Shown here: positions 10,079 to 19,458 of the stretch, one piece after another | How positions within the stretch are numbered: the first letter of the stretch is position 1 | Layout of the letters: every line of letters begins with the position of its first letter | Translations under genes and position numbers: made by a program | The notes under the pieces: generated by a model | The model's input: the letters and a program-made list of their open reading frames with translations, nothing else | What the model was told of the DNA's origin: nothing | Database searches by the model: none | Assembly (NCBI GenBank): GCA_003564185.1 | Contig: PXFS01000023.1 | Span: 1-64,000 of the forward strand | DNA length: 64,000 nt | Reading direction: 5' to 3' | Origin: Flavobacteriaceae bacterium | GTDB lineage: Bacteria; Bacteroidota; Bacteroidia; Flavobacteriales; Flavobacteriaceae

Positions 10079-11077
10079 ATGAAGAAGATCACCAAAAAGA
10101 CTTACCTTAATTGGTACGAAGAGATGCTGTTCTGGAGAAAATTTGAGGACAAATTAGCACAGGTTTATATTCAACAAAAAGTAAGAGGCTTCTTGCATTT
10201 GTACAATGGCCAAGAAGCTATTTTAGCAGGTGCACTGCACGTTATGGATTTAGAAAAAGACCGTATGATTACGGCTTATAGAAACCATGTGCAACCTATA
10301 GGTATGGGAGTTGATCCCAAAAGAGTGATGGCAGAATTATACGGTAAAGGAACAGGGACTTCGCAAGGCTTAGGAGGCTCTATGCATATTTTCTCTAAAG
10401 AACATCGTTTTTATGGAGGACATGGTATTGTTGGTGGTCAGATTCCTTTGGGAGCTGGTTTAGCATTTGCTGATAAATATTTTAAAAGAGATAGTGTTAC
10501 TTTATGTTTTATGGGTGATGGTGCAGCTAGACAAGGTTCTCTTCACGAGACTTTTAATATGGCTATGTCATGGAATTTGCCAGTTGTTTTTTGTGTTGAA
10601 AATAATGGATATGCCATGGGAACTTCGGTAAAGCGAACTTCTAATCATGAAGATATTTGGAAATTAGGCCTTGGTTATGAAATGCCATGTGGCCCTGTAG
10701 ATGCCATGAACCCAGAAAAAGTAGCAGAAGCTTTAGATGAAGCGATTGACCGTGCACGTTCGGGTGGCGGACCTACTTTCCTTGATTTGAAAACTTACCG
10801 TTACCGTGGTCACTCTATGTCTGACGCACAAAAATACAGAACCAAAGATGAAGTAGAGGAATACCAAAAAATTGATCCAATCACTCAAGTTAAGGATGTT
10901 ATCTTAGATAAAAAATACGCTTCTGAAGATGATATAAAAGAAATTGATAAGCGCGTCAAAAGTCGAGTAAAAGAGTGTGAAAAATTTGCAGATGAATCTG
11001 ATTTCCCAGATAAAAATGTAATGTACGACGTGGTTTACGAACAAGAAGATTATCCATTTATTCCGCATAAATTATAA
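10079..11077 (+). CDS. pdhA: Pyruvate dehydrogenase E1 component, alpha subunit
   Basis: Thiamine-diphosphate-dependent E1-alpha of the pyruvate dehydrogenase complex; with E1-beta it decarboxylates pyruvate and passes the acetyl group to the E2 lipoyl arm. The ThDP motif GDGAARQGSLHETFNMA (about residues 150-166) and ENNGYAMGTS are clear, as is the phosphorylation-loop-like YRYRGHSMSD. I chose the ATG at 10079 (332 residues); an in-frame TTG nine bases upstream is possible but less likely. pdhC follows after 3 bp. No E1-beta gene is in the window, so it must be encoded elsewhere, as is common in Flavobacteriia. Confidence 0.95.
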   Translation: MKKITKKTYLNWYEEMLFWRKFEDKLAQVYIQQKVRGFLHLYNGQEAILAGALHVMDLEKDRMITAYRNHVQPIGMGVDPKRVMAELYGKGTGTSQGLGGSMHIFSKEHRFYGGHGIVGGQIPLGAGLAFADKYFKRDSVTLCFMGDGAARQGSLHETFNMAMSWNLPVVFCVENNGYAMGTSVKRTSNHEDIWKLGLGYEMPCGPVDAMNPEKVAEALDEAIDRARSGGGPTFLDLKTYRYRGHSMSDAQKYRTKDEVEEYQKIDPITQVKDVILDKKYASEDDIKEIDKRVKSRVKECEKFADESDFPDKNVMYDVVYEQEDYPFIPHKL

Positions 11078-11080
11078 ATT

Positions 11081-12757
11081 ATGGCTGAAGTAGTAAATAT
11101 GCCAAGACTTAGTGACACCATGGAAGAAGGGGTGGTTGCTAAGTGGCTTAAACAAAAAGGAGATAAGGTAGAAGAAGGTGATATTTTAGCTGAAATTGAA
11201 ACCGATAAAGCAACCATGGAATTTGAATCCTTTCATGATGGTGTTTTACTTCATATAGGTATTGAAGAAGGCGAAGGCGCTCCAGTAGATTCGCTTCTTG
11301 CCATTATTGGTGAAGAAGGGGAAGATATTAGCGATTTGATTAATGGAGGTGCTTCTTCTGAAGATAAAAAAGAAGAAGATTCCAAAGATGAAAAAGATGA
11401 TGAATCAACTTCTGAAGAGGAAGATGTTAATTCTGAAACTAATGAAATTCCAGATGGAGTTGAAGTTGTCACTATGCCGAGGTTAAGCGATACCATGGAA
11501 GAAGGTACCGTTGCTTCTTGGATGAAAAAAGAAGGAGAGGAAGTTCAAGAAGGAGATATCCTCGCTGAAATCGAAACTGATAAGGCCACCATGGAGTTTG
11601 AATCTTTCCATGACGGAGTTTTACTTCATGTAGGCATTGAAGAAGGTGGATCTGCTCCTGTGGATGAATTGTTAGCTATTATTGGTCCAAAAGGTACTGA
11701 TGTAGATGCTGTTTTGAAAAGCTTAAAGTCTGGCGGAGGATCTTCAGCAGTAAAATCTACTAAAAAAGAAAAAACACCAAAAGAAGAATCATCCGATAAA
11801 GGAGAAACAACAACCACTGACTCATCAACTACATCCTCTGGAGGTAGAATTTTTGCTTCGCCATTAGCCAAAAAAATGGCCGAAGAAAAAGGAATTGACT
11901 TAAGTAAGCTTAGTGGATCTGGTGAAAACGGAAGAATTGTTAAAAAAGATATTGAATCATATTCGCCAGCCAAAGAAGAAGCAAAAGAAGAATCTACTTC
12001 AACATCAAGTAGTTCAGCTTCTGAAAGTAAAGTTGAATCATCACAACCAGCAGCAACTTATGAGCCTGTAGGTGAAGAGCAATTTGAGGAAGTGAAGAAT
12101 TCGCAAATGCGAAAAACAATTGCTAAGCGTTTATTAGAATCAAAAAATAATGCCCCTCATTATTACTTGAATATTGAAGTAAATATGGATCATGCCATGG
12201 CTTCAAGAAAACAAATTAATGAAATGCCTGAGGTGAAGATTTCATTTAACGACTTAGTTATTAAAGCTTCTGCAATGGCTTTACGTAAGCACCCTCAAGT
12301 AAATACACAATGGAAGGATGAGGCGATGCGTTATGCAAAACATATTCACATAGGGGTTGCTGTAGCCGTTGAGGAAGGACTTGTAGTACCTGTATTAAAA
12401 TTTGCAGACCAACAAACTTTGACACAAATTGGCGGGAATGTGAAGTCTCTTGCTGGTAAAGCTAGAAACAAAAAAATACAACCTTCAGAAATGGAAGGAA
12501 GTACATTCACAGTTTCTAACTTAGGTATGTACGGAATTACTGATTTCACTAGTATTATTAATCAGCCTAATTCGTGTATATTATCGGTAGGTGCAATTGT
12601 GCAAAAGCCTGTAGTGAGAGATGGTGAAATTGTGGTTGGACACACTATGAAATTAACTTTAGCCTGTGACCATAGAACAGTTGATGGGGCCACAGGAGCA
12701 GAGTTCCTGCAAACTTTAAAGACTTATTTAGAGAATCCGGTTACTATGTTAGCGTAA
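11081..12757 (+). CDS. pdhC: Pyruvate dehydrogenase E2, dihydrolipoamide acetyltransferase
   Basis: Core of the pyruvate dehydrogenase complex, transferring acetyl from lipoamide to CoA. Two nearly identical lipoyl domains each carry the ETDKATMEFES lipoylation motif (Lys43 and Lys168). They are joined by acidic Ser/Glu/Lys-rich linkers, followed by a peripheral-subunit-binding domain (ASPLAKKMAEEKGIDL, about 259-290), another flexible linker, and the catalytic domain ending with CDHRTVDG (His531, Asp535). At 558 residues it is the usual two-lipoyl form. It is co-directional with and 3 bp from pdhA, and a strong hairpin ends the operon. Confidence 0.96.
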   Translation: MAEVVNMPRLSDTMEEGVVAKWLKQKGDKVEEGDILAEIETDKATMEFESFHDGVLLHIGIEEGEGAPVDSLLAIIGEEGEDISDLINGGASSEDKKEEDSKDEKDDESTSEEEDVNSETNEIPDGVEVVTMPRLSDTMEEGTVASWMKKEGEEVQEGDILAEIETDKATMEFESFHDGVLLHVGIEEGGSAPVDELLAIIGPKGTDVDAVLKSLKSGGGSSAVKSTKKEKTPKEESSDKGETTTTDSSTTSSGGRIFASPLAKKMAEEKGIDLSKLSGSGENGRIVKKDIESYSPAKEEAKEESTSTSSSSASESKVESSQPAATYEPVGEEQFEEVKNSQMRKTIAKRLLESKNNAPHYYLNIEVNMDHAMASRKQINEMPEVKISFNDLVIKASAMALRKHPQVNTQWKDEAMRYAKHIHIGVAVAVEEGLVVPVLKFADQQTLTQIGGNVKSLAGKARNKKIQPSEMEGSTFTVSNLGMYGITDFTSIINQPNSCILSVGAIVQKPVVRDGEIVVGHTMKLTLACDHRTVDGATGAEFLQTLKTYLENPVTMLA

Positions 12758-12774
12758 TATAGTTTTGATTACAT

Positions 12775-12810
12775 AAAAAAATCCTGAATTTAGTAATTCA
12801 GGATTTTTTT
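12775..12810. terminator. Bidirectional intrinsic terminator (pdhC / oxygenase gene)
   Basis: A perfect 16-bp stem (AAAAAATCCTGAATT core arm at 12775-12790, matching arm 12795-12810) closes on a TAGT loop. The A/T tails give a U-run in both directions, so it can stop pdhC on the plus strand and the convergent oxygenase gene on the minus strand. Confidence 0.85.
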
Positions 12811-12817
12811 ATACATA

Positions 12818-13459
12818 TCATCGAGTTTTAAGCCAGCCAGTAATGCTAAGTCGGTTTCCTTTTTTTACAGGTTTCACCTCATGTTCTAAAAACTGGCTCT
12901 CAAAAATAACTAATCTTCCCGGGTAGGGAGCTATATTTACTGCTGTGTTTTCAGACGTATAAATAACCAATTCACCTCCATTTTTATCAATTGTCCATGT
13001 TTCATCATTCAAGTATAAGACCATAGATAAAATTCTTCTATCATCATTTTTAAACGTATCTAAATGCCTTTCATAAAAAGTTCCTTTGGGATAAATGGCA
13101 TAATGAAATTCTTTTTTTAAGATTCCCATAAAGCAGGTTTTATTCAGATAATAAATAAAGTCAGAAATTTTTTCAAAAAAAGCATTTTCAACTTTATTAG
13201 CCTGCTTTTCATCAATCCATTTTATATAATCACCACGTATTTCTTTATCAATAAGTTGATTGGTTTTGTTACCAATAGCCGCTTTTTTAAGTTCATTTTC
13301 GGATTCTTTTTGGAGTAAAAATTCACGTAAATCATCAATTACATTTAGCTCAAAAAAACATTCTACTACAGCAAATTTCTGATTGAGTAAATCGCTTATA
13401 ATCTGTTCATAAATAGGATTCTCCTTAAAAGGAATAGCATCATAAATAGGTGTATCCAT
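12818..13459 (-). CDS. 2-oxoglutarate/Fe(II)-dependent oxygenase (prolyl 4-hydroxylase type)
   Basis: Probable non-haem iron dioxygenase that hydroxylates a protein or small substrate while decarboxylating 2-oxoglutarate. The iron-binding HxD...H triad is visible: ERHLDTF (His and Asp near residues 137-139) and FLEHEVKP (His near 192). The 2OG-binding Arg follows in NRLSITGW near the C-terminus. RILSMVLYLND and GGELVIY are typical strands of the double-stranded beta-helix of the P4Hc family. The 213-residue length suits single-domain bacterial members. The substrate is unknown. It stands alone between a terminator and a SCO1-like gene. Confidence 0.85.
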   Translation of the reverse strand: MDTPIYDAIPFKENPIYEQIISDLLNQKFAVVECFFELNVIDDLREFLLQKESENELKKAAIGNKTNQLIDKEIRGDYIKWIDEKQANKVENAFFEKISDFIYYLNKTCFMGILKKEFHYAIYPKGTFYERHLDTFKNDDRRILSMVLYLNDETWTIDKNGGELVIYTSENTAVNIAPYPGRLVIFESQFLEHEVKPVKKGNRLSITGWLKTR

Positions 13460-13629
13460 TACCTTAATTTATAAATGCAATATTAGTTGAAAAACTGATT
13501 AGTTGGTTGAAGTAAAAGATTTTTTACATGACTTTTTAAAACCAATTGAAGGTTATATAAAATTCACAAATAATTTATTTAAAAAGCAATTTATAGTGTT
13601 TGTGTCGAATATGATTTACAACTTTTGAT

Positions 13630-14304
13630 CTATTCAAGATATTCTTTTTTTAGGATAGCAACATCTTTAATTAATTTTTTAATCTCATCATCATTTGTTC
13701 CATCATAAAATCCTCTAATGCGCTTTTCTTTATCCACCAAGACAAAATTTTCAGTATGCACTAAATCATAGGGTCCACCATCTCCACTTGACTTTGAAGC
13801 TAAGTATTCTTTTCTGGCTAGATCGTAAATCAATTTTTTATCCCCTGTTACCATGTGCCATTTTCCATCAACAAGTTCCATTTCATCTGCATGTGCTCTC
13901 AATTTTTCAACGGTATCAATTTCAGGGGTAACCGTATGTGAAAGCAACTTAATTTCATCATCATTTAGGAATTCCTCCTGTAAAACCTTCATGTTATCCG
14001 TCATTACAGGGCAAATGGTCTGACAAGTCGTAAAGAAAAAATCGGTCACATAGATGTAATTGTCAAAATCTTTTTGCGTGATTGTATCTCCATTCTGATT
14101 GACTAGTTCAAAATCTTTAACCTTGTGAAACTTACGCACATGTTGTACAGTAGAATCTACTAAATCAGCTGTAACCATATCGGGTTGATAAACGGGAAGT
14201 TTAGGGTCAACTTTTAAGGCGTTATAGATGAAAGAAATAATAATTGCCGATAAAAAAAGCATAACAATGGCAAAAAACTTGTATTTGGCAAAAAACTTAA
14301 TCAT
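13630..14304 (-). CDS. SCO1/SenC family copper chaperone, thioredoxin-like
   Basis: Membrane-anchored periplasmic protein of the SCO family, which delivers copper to the CuA site of cytochrome c oxidase or acts as a thiol-redox factor. One N-terminal membrane segment (about residues 10-29) precedes a thioredoxin fold with the copper-binding CxxxC motif TTCQTICP (Cys94, Cys98) and the conserved His183 in LVHTENF. The 224-residue length is typical. No oxidase gene is nearby. A minus-strand TAAATTTG box at 14319-14326 lies close to the start codon, implying a very short leader if used. Confidence 0.92.
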   Translation of the reverse strand: MIKFFAKYKFFAIVMLFLSAIIISFIYNALKVDPKLPVYQPDMVTADLVDSTVQHVRKFHKVKDFELVNQNGDTITQKDFDNYIYVTDFFFTTCQTICPVMTDNMKVLQEEFLNDDEIKLLSHTVTPEIDTVEKLRAHADEMELVDGKWHMVTGDKKLIYDLARKEYLASKSSGDGGPYDLVHTENFVLVDKEKRIRGFYDGTNDDEIKKLIKDVAILKKEYLE

Positions 14305-14464
14305 AAAAGTATTTTTTGCAAATTTACAGAGTTATCAAGAATTAAAATGTGACGCTAGTTACAATTAACCGAAATTTTAGAATGAATTGATTTTATTTTT
14401 CTCTATTTTTGGTTACACACAAGTTTTTACATATGATGTTACCAGTCATGTTATAATCAACATG

Positions 14465-15625
14465 TTAATTATCCACTATCTTATTTAATTTAATTTCAAA
14501 AGTAGTTCCTTTATCAATCTCACTGTAGGCAACATTTATTTTCCCTTGATGAAAATCTTCAATAATTCGTTTTGCTAAAGAAAGTCCTAAACCCCAACCT
14601 CTTTTTTTGGTGCTGAAGCCAGGTTCAAATACCTTGTTGAAATTTTTAATGGGAATTCCTTTACCTGTGTCTTTAACAAAGATTTTTACGCAATCTTCAC
14701 TTCTAGCCAATTCAATTTCTAAGTTTCCTTTTCCTCGCATGGCATCAATAGCGTTTTTAACTAAATTTTCAATTGTCCAAGAGAATAAAGCTTCATTAAG
14801 CATTACATATACAGGCTCTGTTGGTAAATCGATTTTAAAATTGATAAGTTTAGAACTTCTGGATTGCAAATATTCTGCAGCTGTTTTTGTAGTAGCTACC
14901 ACATCTGTTTTTTCTAATTTTACGTGTGAGCCAACTTTTGAAAATCGGTCTGTGATGGTATTTAATCGGTTGATGTCTTTTTCCATTTCTTCGATGTAGG
15001 AGGGGTCAACGTTTTCAGAACGAAGAATTTCTAACCAACCAATTAATGAAGATAAGGGAGTTCCTATTTGATGTGCTGTTTCCTTAGCCATCCCTGCCCA
15101 TAACTTGTTCTGCTCACTAGATTTAGATGTGATGTAGAAAAAATAAACTAAAGTAACTAACAAGGCAATGATGACAATCAGAATAAATGGATAATAGGTG
15201 ATTTTATTCAGTACAGAAGAATTTCCATAGAATAGAAATTGTTTATTACCATCTTTTAAATCTAACTCAATAGGTTCGTTTTCATATCTTATTTTGTCAA
15301 GTTTTCGCTTTAAGTTTTTTGGATTATTTAAAATGCTTTCGTCTACATTTTCAACGGTCACTACTTCGCCATAGATATCATAAATAACTACCGGAATATT
15401 TTCATTTCGGTTTAAAATATTCAGTTCAAAATTGATATCCGAATTATTTAAATCGGCTTGATTAACCGATTGCAGAGCCATAGAATAGATCAGCATTTTA
15501 TTGCGTTCTTCTTTTTTAATTCGGTCGTAGAAAGAAATCACATTCCAAGTGATTAGTCCAATAATAACCAACGAAATACTAATGATTATAAATCGAAGTA
15601 CATTTTTATCTTTAATTATGCGCAT
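14465..15625 (-). CDS. Sensor histidine kinase, no partner regulator nearby
   Basis: Inner-membrane two-component sensor kinase. Two transmembrane helices (about 12-31 and 146-165) enclose a periplasmic sensor region of about 115 residues with no family I recognise. There is no visible HAMP domain. The HisKA box is ETAHQIGTPLSSLIGW with phospho-acceptor His185. The HATPase domain shows NLVKNAIDAM (N box), VKDTGKGIP (G1) and a lysine-rich F/G2 segment GFSTKKRGWGLGLSLAKR. At 386 residues it is a compact orthodox kinase. No response regulator gene is adjacent, so the partner is unknown. Confidence 0.93.
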   Translation of the reverse strand: MRIIKDKNVLRFIIISISLVIIGLITWNVISFYDRIKKEERNKMLIYSMALQSVNQADLNNSDINFELNILNRNENIPVVIYDIYGEVVTVENVDESILNNPKNLKRKLDKIRYENEPIELDLKDGNKQFLFYGNSSVLNKITYYPFILIVIIALLVTLVYFFYITSKSSEQNKLWAGMAKETAHQIGTPLSSLIGWLEILRSENVDPSYIEEMEKDINRLNTITDRFSKVGSHVKLEKTDVVATTKTAAEYLQSRSSKLINFKIDLPTEPVYVMLNEALFSWTIENLVKNAIDAMRGKGNLEIELARSEDCVKIFVKDTGKGIPIKNFNKVFEPGFSTKKRGWGLGLSLAKRIIEDFHQGKINVAYSEIDKGTTFEIKLNKIVDN

Positions 15626-15737
15626 AGTTTAAGCAACGAAAAAATCTTCTTTGTATTTTGTAAATGTAAAAACAAAAACGAAATTGAGGACGTCTTCTTC
15701 ACTTTTTATTGAATTACCTAATGATGTATAAATTGAT

Positions 15738-15770
15738 TTTGACCAATTCCAAAAAACTTGAGTAACTTTG
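15738..15770 (+). promoter_or_regulatory. Putative promoter of lpxB
   Basis: TTTG at 15738-15741, a 21-bp spacer and TAACTTTG at 15763-15770 resemble the Bacteroidota promoter. The expected start of transcription is about 15 bases before the lpxB ATG, giving a short leader. Confidence 0.45.
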
Positions 15771-15792
15771 CTGCCCAAAGAAACTACTTTTC

Positions 15793-16908
15793 ATGAAGTA
15801 TTATATTATTGCAGGCGAAGCTTCTGGCGACTTGCACGCAGCAAACTTAATTAAAGCTTTAAAAGCGAAAGATGAACAATCCAACATCAGGGCCTGGGGC
15901 GGTGATTTGATGCAGGAAGCTGGAGCAACTTTAGTAAAGCATTATAGAGACCTTGCATTTATGGGTTTTTGGGAAGTAATTACCAACTTAAAAACCATTC
16001 TTAATAACATTTCTTTTTGTAAAAAAGACATTGAAGAATTTCAGCCAGACGCCTTAATTTTTATTGACTATCCAGGTTTTAATATGCGTATTGCTAAATG
16101 GGCAAAAACTAAAGGAATTCCAACCCACTATTATATTTCACCTCAAATTTGGGCGTGGAAAGAAAACCGTATTAAAGCTATTAAACGGGATGTAGATGAA
16201 ATGTACGTAATTCTTCCATTTGAAAAGGATTTTTACGAAGAAAAACACCAATTTCCTGTTCATTTTGTAGGTCATCCATTATTAGATGCTATTAAAAATA
16301 GAAGATCGGTTTCAGTTGAAGATTTTCAAAAAGAACATCAGCTTTCTCATTTGCCAATTATAGCCTTACTTCCAGGAAGTAGAAAGCAAGAAATCACCAA
16401 AATGCTTAATTTAATGCTGAAGATGACACCATATTTTACTGAATACCAATTTGTAATTGCTGGAGCTCCAGGGCAAGAAGACGAATTTTACAAAAGTCTA
16501 ATTGGAAACCAGAAAGTTAATTTTGTTAAAAATAAAACTTACGATTTACTAAGTGTAGCCCATGCAGCTTTAGTAACTTCGGGAACTGCTACCCTTGAAA
16601 CAGCCTTATTTAATGTGCCAGAAGTAGTTTGTTACAAAGGCAATTTCATCTCCTACCACATTGCCAAGCGAATTATAAAGTTAAATTATATTTCGCTTGT
16701 GAATTTGATCATGGACAGAGAAGTGGTGAAAGAATTAATTCAAGATGAGTTTAACGAAAAGCAACTTCAAATAGAACTTGAAAAAATTCTTATCTCAGAT
16801 AAACGAAAACAAATCTTAGCTGATTACAAAGAATTAAAAGAAAAATTAGGTGGCGAAGGTGCTAGCGAAAAAACCGGAACTTTAATTATTAAATCCTTGA
16901 GAGTGTAA
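15793..16908 (+). CDS. lpxB: Lipid-A-disaccharide synthase
   Basis: Peripheral membrane glycosyltransferase (family GT19) that condenses UDP-2,3-diacylglucosamine with lipid X to make the lipid A disaccharide, showing an LPS-bearing outer membrane. The start MKYYIIAGEASGDLHAANL, the middle YYISPQIWAWKENRIKAIK and VGHPLLDAI, and LLPGSRKQEI near residue 196 are characteristic. The C-terminal ALVTSGTATLETALF binds the nucleotide sugar. The 371-residue length is normal. It is divergent from the histidine kinase and does not overlap its neighbours. Confidence 0.96.
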   Translation: MKYYIIAGEASGDLHAANLIKALKAKDEQSNIRAWGGDLMQEAGATLVKHYRDLAFMGFWEVITNLKTILNNISFCKKDIEEFQPDALIFIDYPGFNMRIAKWAKTKGIPTHYYISPQIWAWKENRIKAIKRDVDEMYVILPFEKDFYEEKHQFPVHFVGHPLLDAIKNRRSVSVEDFQKEHQLSHLPIIALLPGSRKQEITKMLNLMLKMTPYFTEYQFVIAGAPGQEDEFYKSLIGNQKVNFVKNKTYDLLSVAHAALVTSGTATLETALFNVPEVVCYKGNFISYHIAKRIIKLNYISLVNLIMDREVVKELIQDEFNEKQLQIELEKILISDKRKQILADYKELKEKLGGEGASEKTGTLIIKSLRV

Positions 16909-17057
16909 GTTGATTTGTTATAGATTAATCTTTATTAATAAGCGCTTTATAATTTTTAATATGAAATAAAGATTAGATTTTATTTATAAAAGGCTTATTT
17001 GTAAACCTTATTAAAAATTGTATTTTCAGCAATTAAATTTAAACATTTAAAAAAAAT

Positions 17058-17987
17058 ATGAAAAAAATAATTTATTTATTCAGTTTATTTTTTGTCTTTC
17101 ACACTTTTGCGCAAGAAACTCAGTTTTTAGATGAACTCATTGAAAAACATTTATTTTACTTAGCTTCAGATGAATTAATGGGCCGTGACACAGGCTCAGA
17201 AGGCATCGAATTAGCTGCACAATACCTTGAAAAGTACTTCAGAAGACATAAAGTAAAGCCCTTTTATGAGACGTATCGTGATAGTTTTATGGTGAAAAAT
17301 AAACACGCTTATAATATTGTTGCGGTGGTTGAGGGAACCGACAAAGACCTAAAAGATGAATTAGTTATGGTTGGTGCACATTATGATCATATTGGTATTA
17401 CCGACAAAAAAGTGGATGGAGATTCCATTGTAAATGGCGCTAATGACAATGCTGTAAGTGTAGTCGCAGTGATGAAACTAGCTAAGCATTTTGCTGAAAA
17501 CCCACCAAAGAGGAGTGTTTTGTTTACACTTTATTCTGCTGAAGAACTAGGCTTATTGGGCTCAAAGCATTTGGCCAAACGAATGAAAGAGGAAAACCAA
17601 AACCTTCACTCTGTTTTTAATGTAGAAATGATAGGAGTGCCTATGGAAAACGTAGATTATATGGCATATTTAACGGGTATTAAACAATCAAACTATGCTG
17701 ATGTATTTAACCAAGCAGCGGAGGAAAATGTATTAGGTTTCTTTCAAACTTCGGAAGATATGCAACTATTTAAACGAAGTGACAACTATCCGTTTTATGA
17801 AAAATTTGGAGTTCCAGCCCATACCGTTTGTACGTTCGATTTTCAAAATTATGAATATTACCACCATCCAAAAGACGAAGCAGAATTTATGGATATTCAA
17901 CACATGAATCAATTAATTAGTAATTTTGCTTTGGGAATTGAAGGAATAGCCAATTCTGGAAAAGATGAGGTAAAAATGAATAATTAA
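17058..17987 (+). CDS. Secreted M28 family zinc metallopeptidase
   Basis: Exported aminopeptidase-like enzyme of family M28. A Sec signal peptide (about residues 1-18, ending HTFAQ) precedes a single M28 domain. Candidate co-catalytic zinc ligands are His in VGAHYDHIG, Asp in GANDNAVS, the Glu pair in LYSAEELGLLGS, Glu in NVEMIGV and His in YYHHPKDE. The 309-residue length fits a minimal family member without PA or PDZ insertions. The 149-bp gap upstream contains a 10-bp inverted repeat (16927-16936 with 16965-16974) that may end lpxB transcription weakly. Its peptide substrate cannot be predicted. Confidence 0.9.
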   Translation: MKKIIYLFSLFFVFHTFAQETQFLDELIEKHLFYLASDELMGRDTGSEGIELAAQYLEKYFRRHKVKPFYETYRDSFMVKNKHAYNIVAVVEGTDKDLKDELVMVGAHYDHIGITDKKVDGDSIVNGANDNAVSVVAVMKLAKHFAENPPKRSVLFTLYSAEELGLLGSKHLAKRMKEENQNLHSVFNVEMIGVPMENVDYMAYLTGIKQSNYADVFNQAAEENVLGFFQTSEDMQLFKRSDNYPFYEKFGVPAHTVCTFDFQNYEYYHHPKDEAEFMDIQHMNQLISNFALGIEGIANSGKDEVKMNN

Positions 17988-18061
17988 AAGTTGATAACAA
18001 TTATCAAAAGCTATTTAAAATAATTAGTTTGGCATAAATTTCAAAAAAATAAACAAGACAA

Positions 18062-18745
18062 GTGAAAAAAAACATTGTTATAACAGGTACAAGTAGAGGA
18101 ATTGGATTTGAATTAGTTAAAATTTTAGCAGACCAAGGCCATCAAATTTTAGCTTTATCAAGAAATGAAAGTCCGGTATCAGCAATGCGTCTTCCAAATG
18201 TAACTGCAATATCCTGTGACCTTGGAGAAGTTTCTCACATAAAAAAGGCTGTAGATTATGTAAAACAAAATTGGGATTCAGTAGATATATTAATCAATAA
18301 TGCAGGTAAATTCCTGAAACAAGATTTTAGTAAAACCAAAATGAGTGAGGTAAAAAAAGTGTATGAGGTAAACGTTTTTTCAGTATTTGACTTAACGCAT
18401 CAACTTTTACCTTATATGAATGATAATTCGCATGTGGTTACTATAAGTAGTATGGGAGGTGTACAAGGGAGTGTAAAGTTTCCTGGTTTAGCGGCTTACA
18501 GTTCTAGTAAAGCGGCGGTAATTACAATGACTGAGCTCTTGGCAGAAGAATTCAAAGAAAATGGACCTAGTTTTAATGTGTTGGCCTTAGGAGCTGTTCA
18601 AACCGAAATGCTAGCAGAAGCTTTTCCAGGTTTTGAAGCTCCTGTAACCGCAGAAGAAATGGGAGTGTATATTGCAAATTTTGCTTTAACTGGTCATCAA
18701 TATTACAATGGAAAATTAATGCAAGTGTCTAATTCAACTCCTTAG
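18062..18745 (+). CDS. Short-chain dehydrogenase/reductase (SDR family)
   Basis: Cytoplasmic NAD(P)-dependent oxidoreductase of the classical SDR family, 227 residues. The cofactor glycine motif TGTSRGIG is at residues 8-15, NNAG near 80, the active-site Ser in VTISSMGG, and the YxxxK dyad in AAYSSSKAAV. I take the GTG at 18062 as the start because the Rossmann strand begins five residues later and no ATG precedes it in frame. The next gene starts 3 bp after the stop. The substrate is unknown; short SDRs of this kind with SprT-like neighbours recur in Flavobacteriia. Confidence 0.9.
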   Translation: MKKNIVITGTSRGIGFELVKILADQGHQILALSRNESPVSAMRLPNVTAISCDLGEVSHIKKAVDYVKQNWDSVDILINNAGKFLKQDFSKTKMSEVKKVYEVNVFSVFDLTHQLLPYMNDNSHVVTISSMGGVQGSVKFPGLAAYSSSKAAVITMTELLAEEFKENGPSFNVLALGAVQTEMLAEAFPGFEAPVTAEEMGVYIANFALTGHQYYNGKLMQVSNSTP

Positions 18746-18748
18746 CAT

Positions 18749-19357
18749 TTGGAAAAAGTTTTAGCCAAATACTTACCAGAAAGAGCAGTTCAACCATGTG
18801 TTGATTTAATTAAAAAACACAAGGTTCAACTGCATATTGTTGGAGAGAGAAGAACGCGTCACGGTGATTACAGAAAGCTCCCTTCTGGTCAGGTTAAAAT
18901 TACGGTCAATAATAACCTTAATAAATACAGATTCCTCATTACTTTAATTCACGAGTTTGCCCATTTAAAAGCTTATAAAGATTACGGCTATGGAATAAAA
19001 CCACATGGTGTTGAATGGAAAAAAAGTTTTCAACAATTAATGCTACCTTTTATTCATCCAGAAATATTTCCACATAAATTACTCCCTAATTTAGCCAGTC
19101 ATTTTAGGAATCCAACAGCAAGTAGTGATACCGATGCACGATTGACCATACTTTTAAAGGAATATGATTTGCCTAATCAAAATAATTATATCTTTGAAAT
19201 TCCGTTAGGAAGAAAATTCAGAACTAAAAAAGGCAGAGTTTTTATTAAAGGGAAAAAGCGAATTAAACGCTATGAGTGTACATGTGTAAAAACAAACAAG
19301 TTATATGTTTTTCAACCTCATGCAGAAGTAGAGCTTCTGCCAGAGGGTTTTAACTAG
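18749..19357 (+). CDS. SprT-like zinc-binding domain protein
   Basis: Protein with the SprT/Spartan metallopeptidase-like core: LITLIHEFAHLKAY carries the zinc-binding HExxH motif near residue 70, and a further ligand may be His in KPHGVEWK. The C-terminal third is basic, with KRYECTCVKTNKLYVF resembling half of a zinc ribbon. It starts with TTG at 18749, three bases after the SDR stop; the first in-frame ATG would remove the HExxH region. At 202 residues it is the usual flavobacterial form. Eukaryotic Spartan repairs DNA-protein crosslinks; the role of bacterial SprT is not established. Confidence 0.82.
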   Translation: MEKVLAKYLPERAVQPCVDLIKKHKVQLHIVGERRTRHGDYRKLPSGQVKITVNNNLNKYRFLITLIHEFAHLKAYKDYGYGIKPHGVEWKKSFQQLMLPFIHPEIFPHKLLPNLASHFRNPTASSDTDARLTILLKEYDLPNQNNYIFEIPLGRKFRTKKGRVFIKGKKRIKRYECTCVKTNKLYVFQPHAEVELLPEGFN

Positions 19358-19458
19358 ATTAATTATGCAAAACGAAACACGCATGTATCGTACTTATTCA
19401 CACATAAGAATGATTATATGTGTTACAAATGACCACTAAGAAACAATAGAATAATCAG

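Noticed and set aside
11251-11973. Antisense reading frames opposite pdhC
   Set aside because: Shadows created by the Glu/Ser/Lys-rich linkers of E2; serine-rich low-complexity translations.
19358-19458. ACACATA/TATGTGT inverted repeat before manC
   Set aside because: Only seven A/T-rich base pairs with a 10-nt loop and no U-run; too weak to claim as a terminator or operator.
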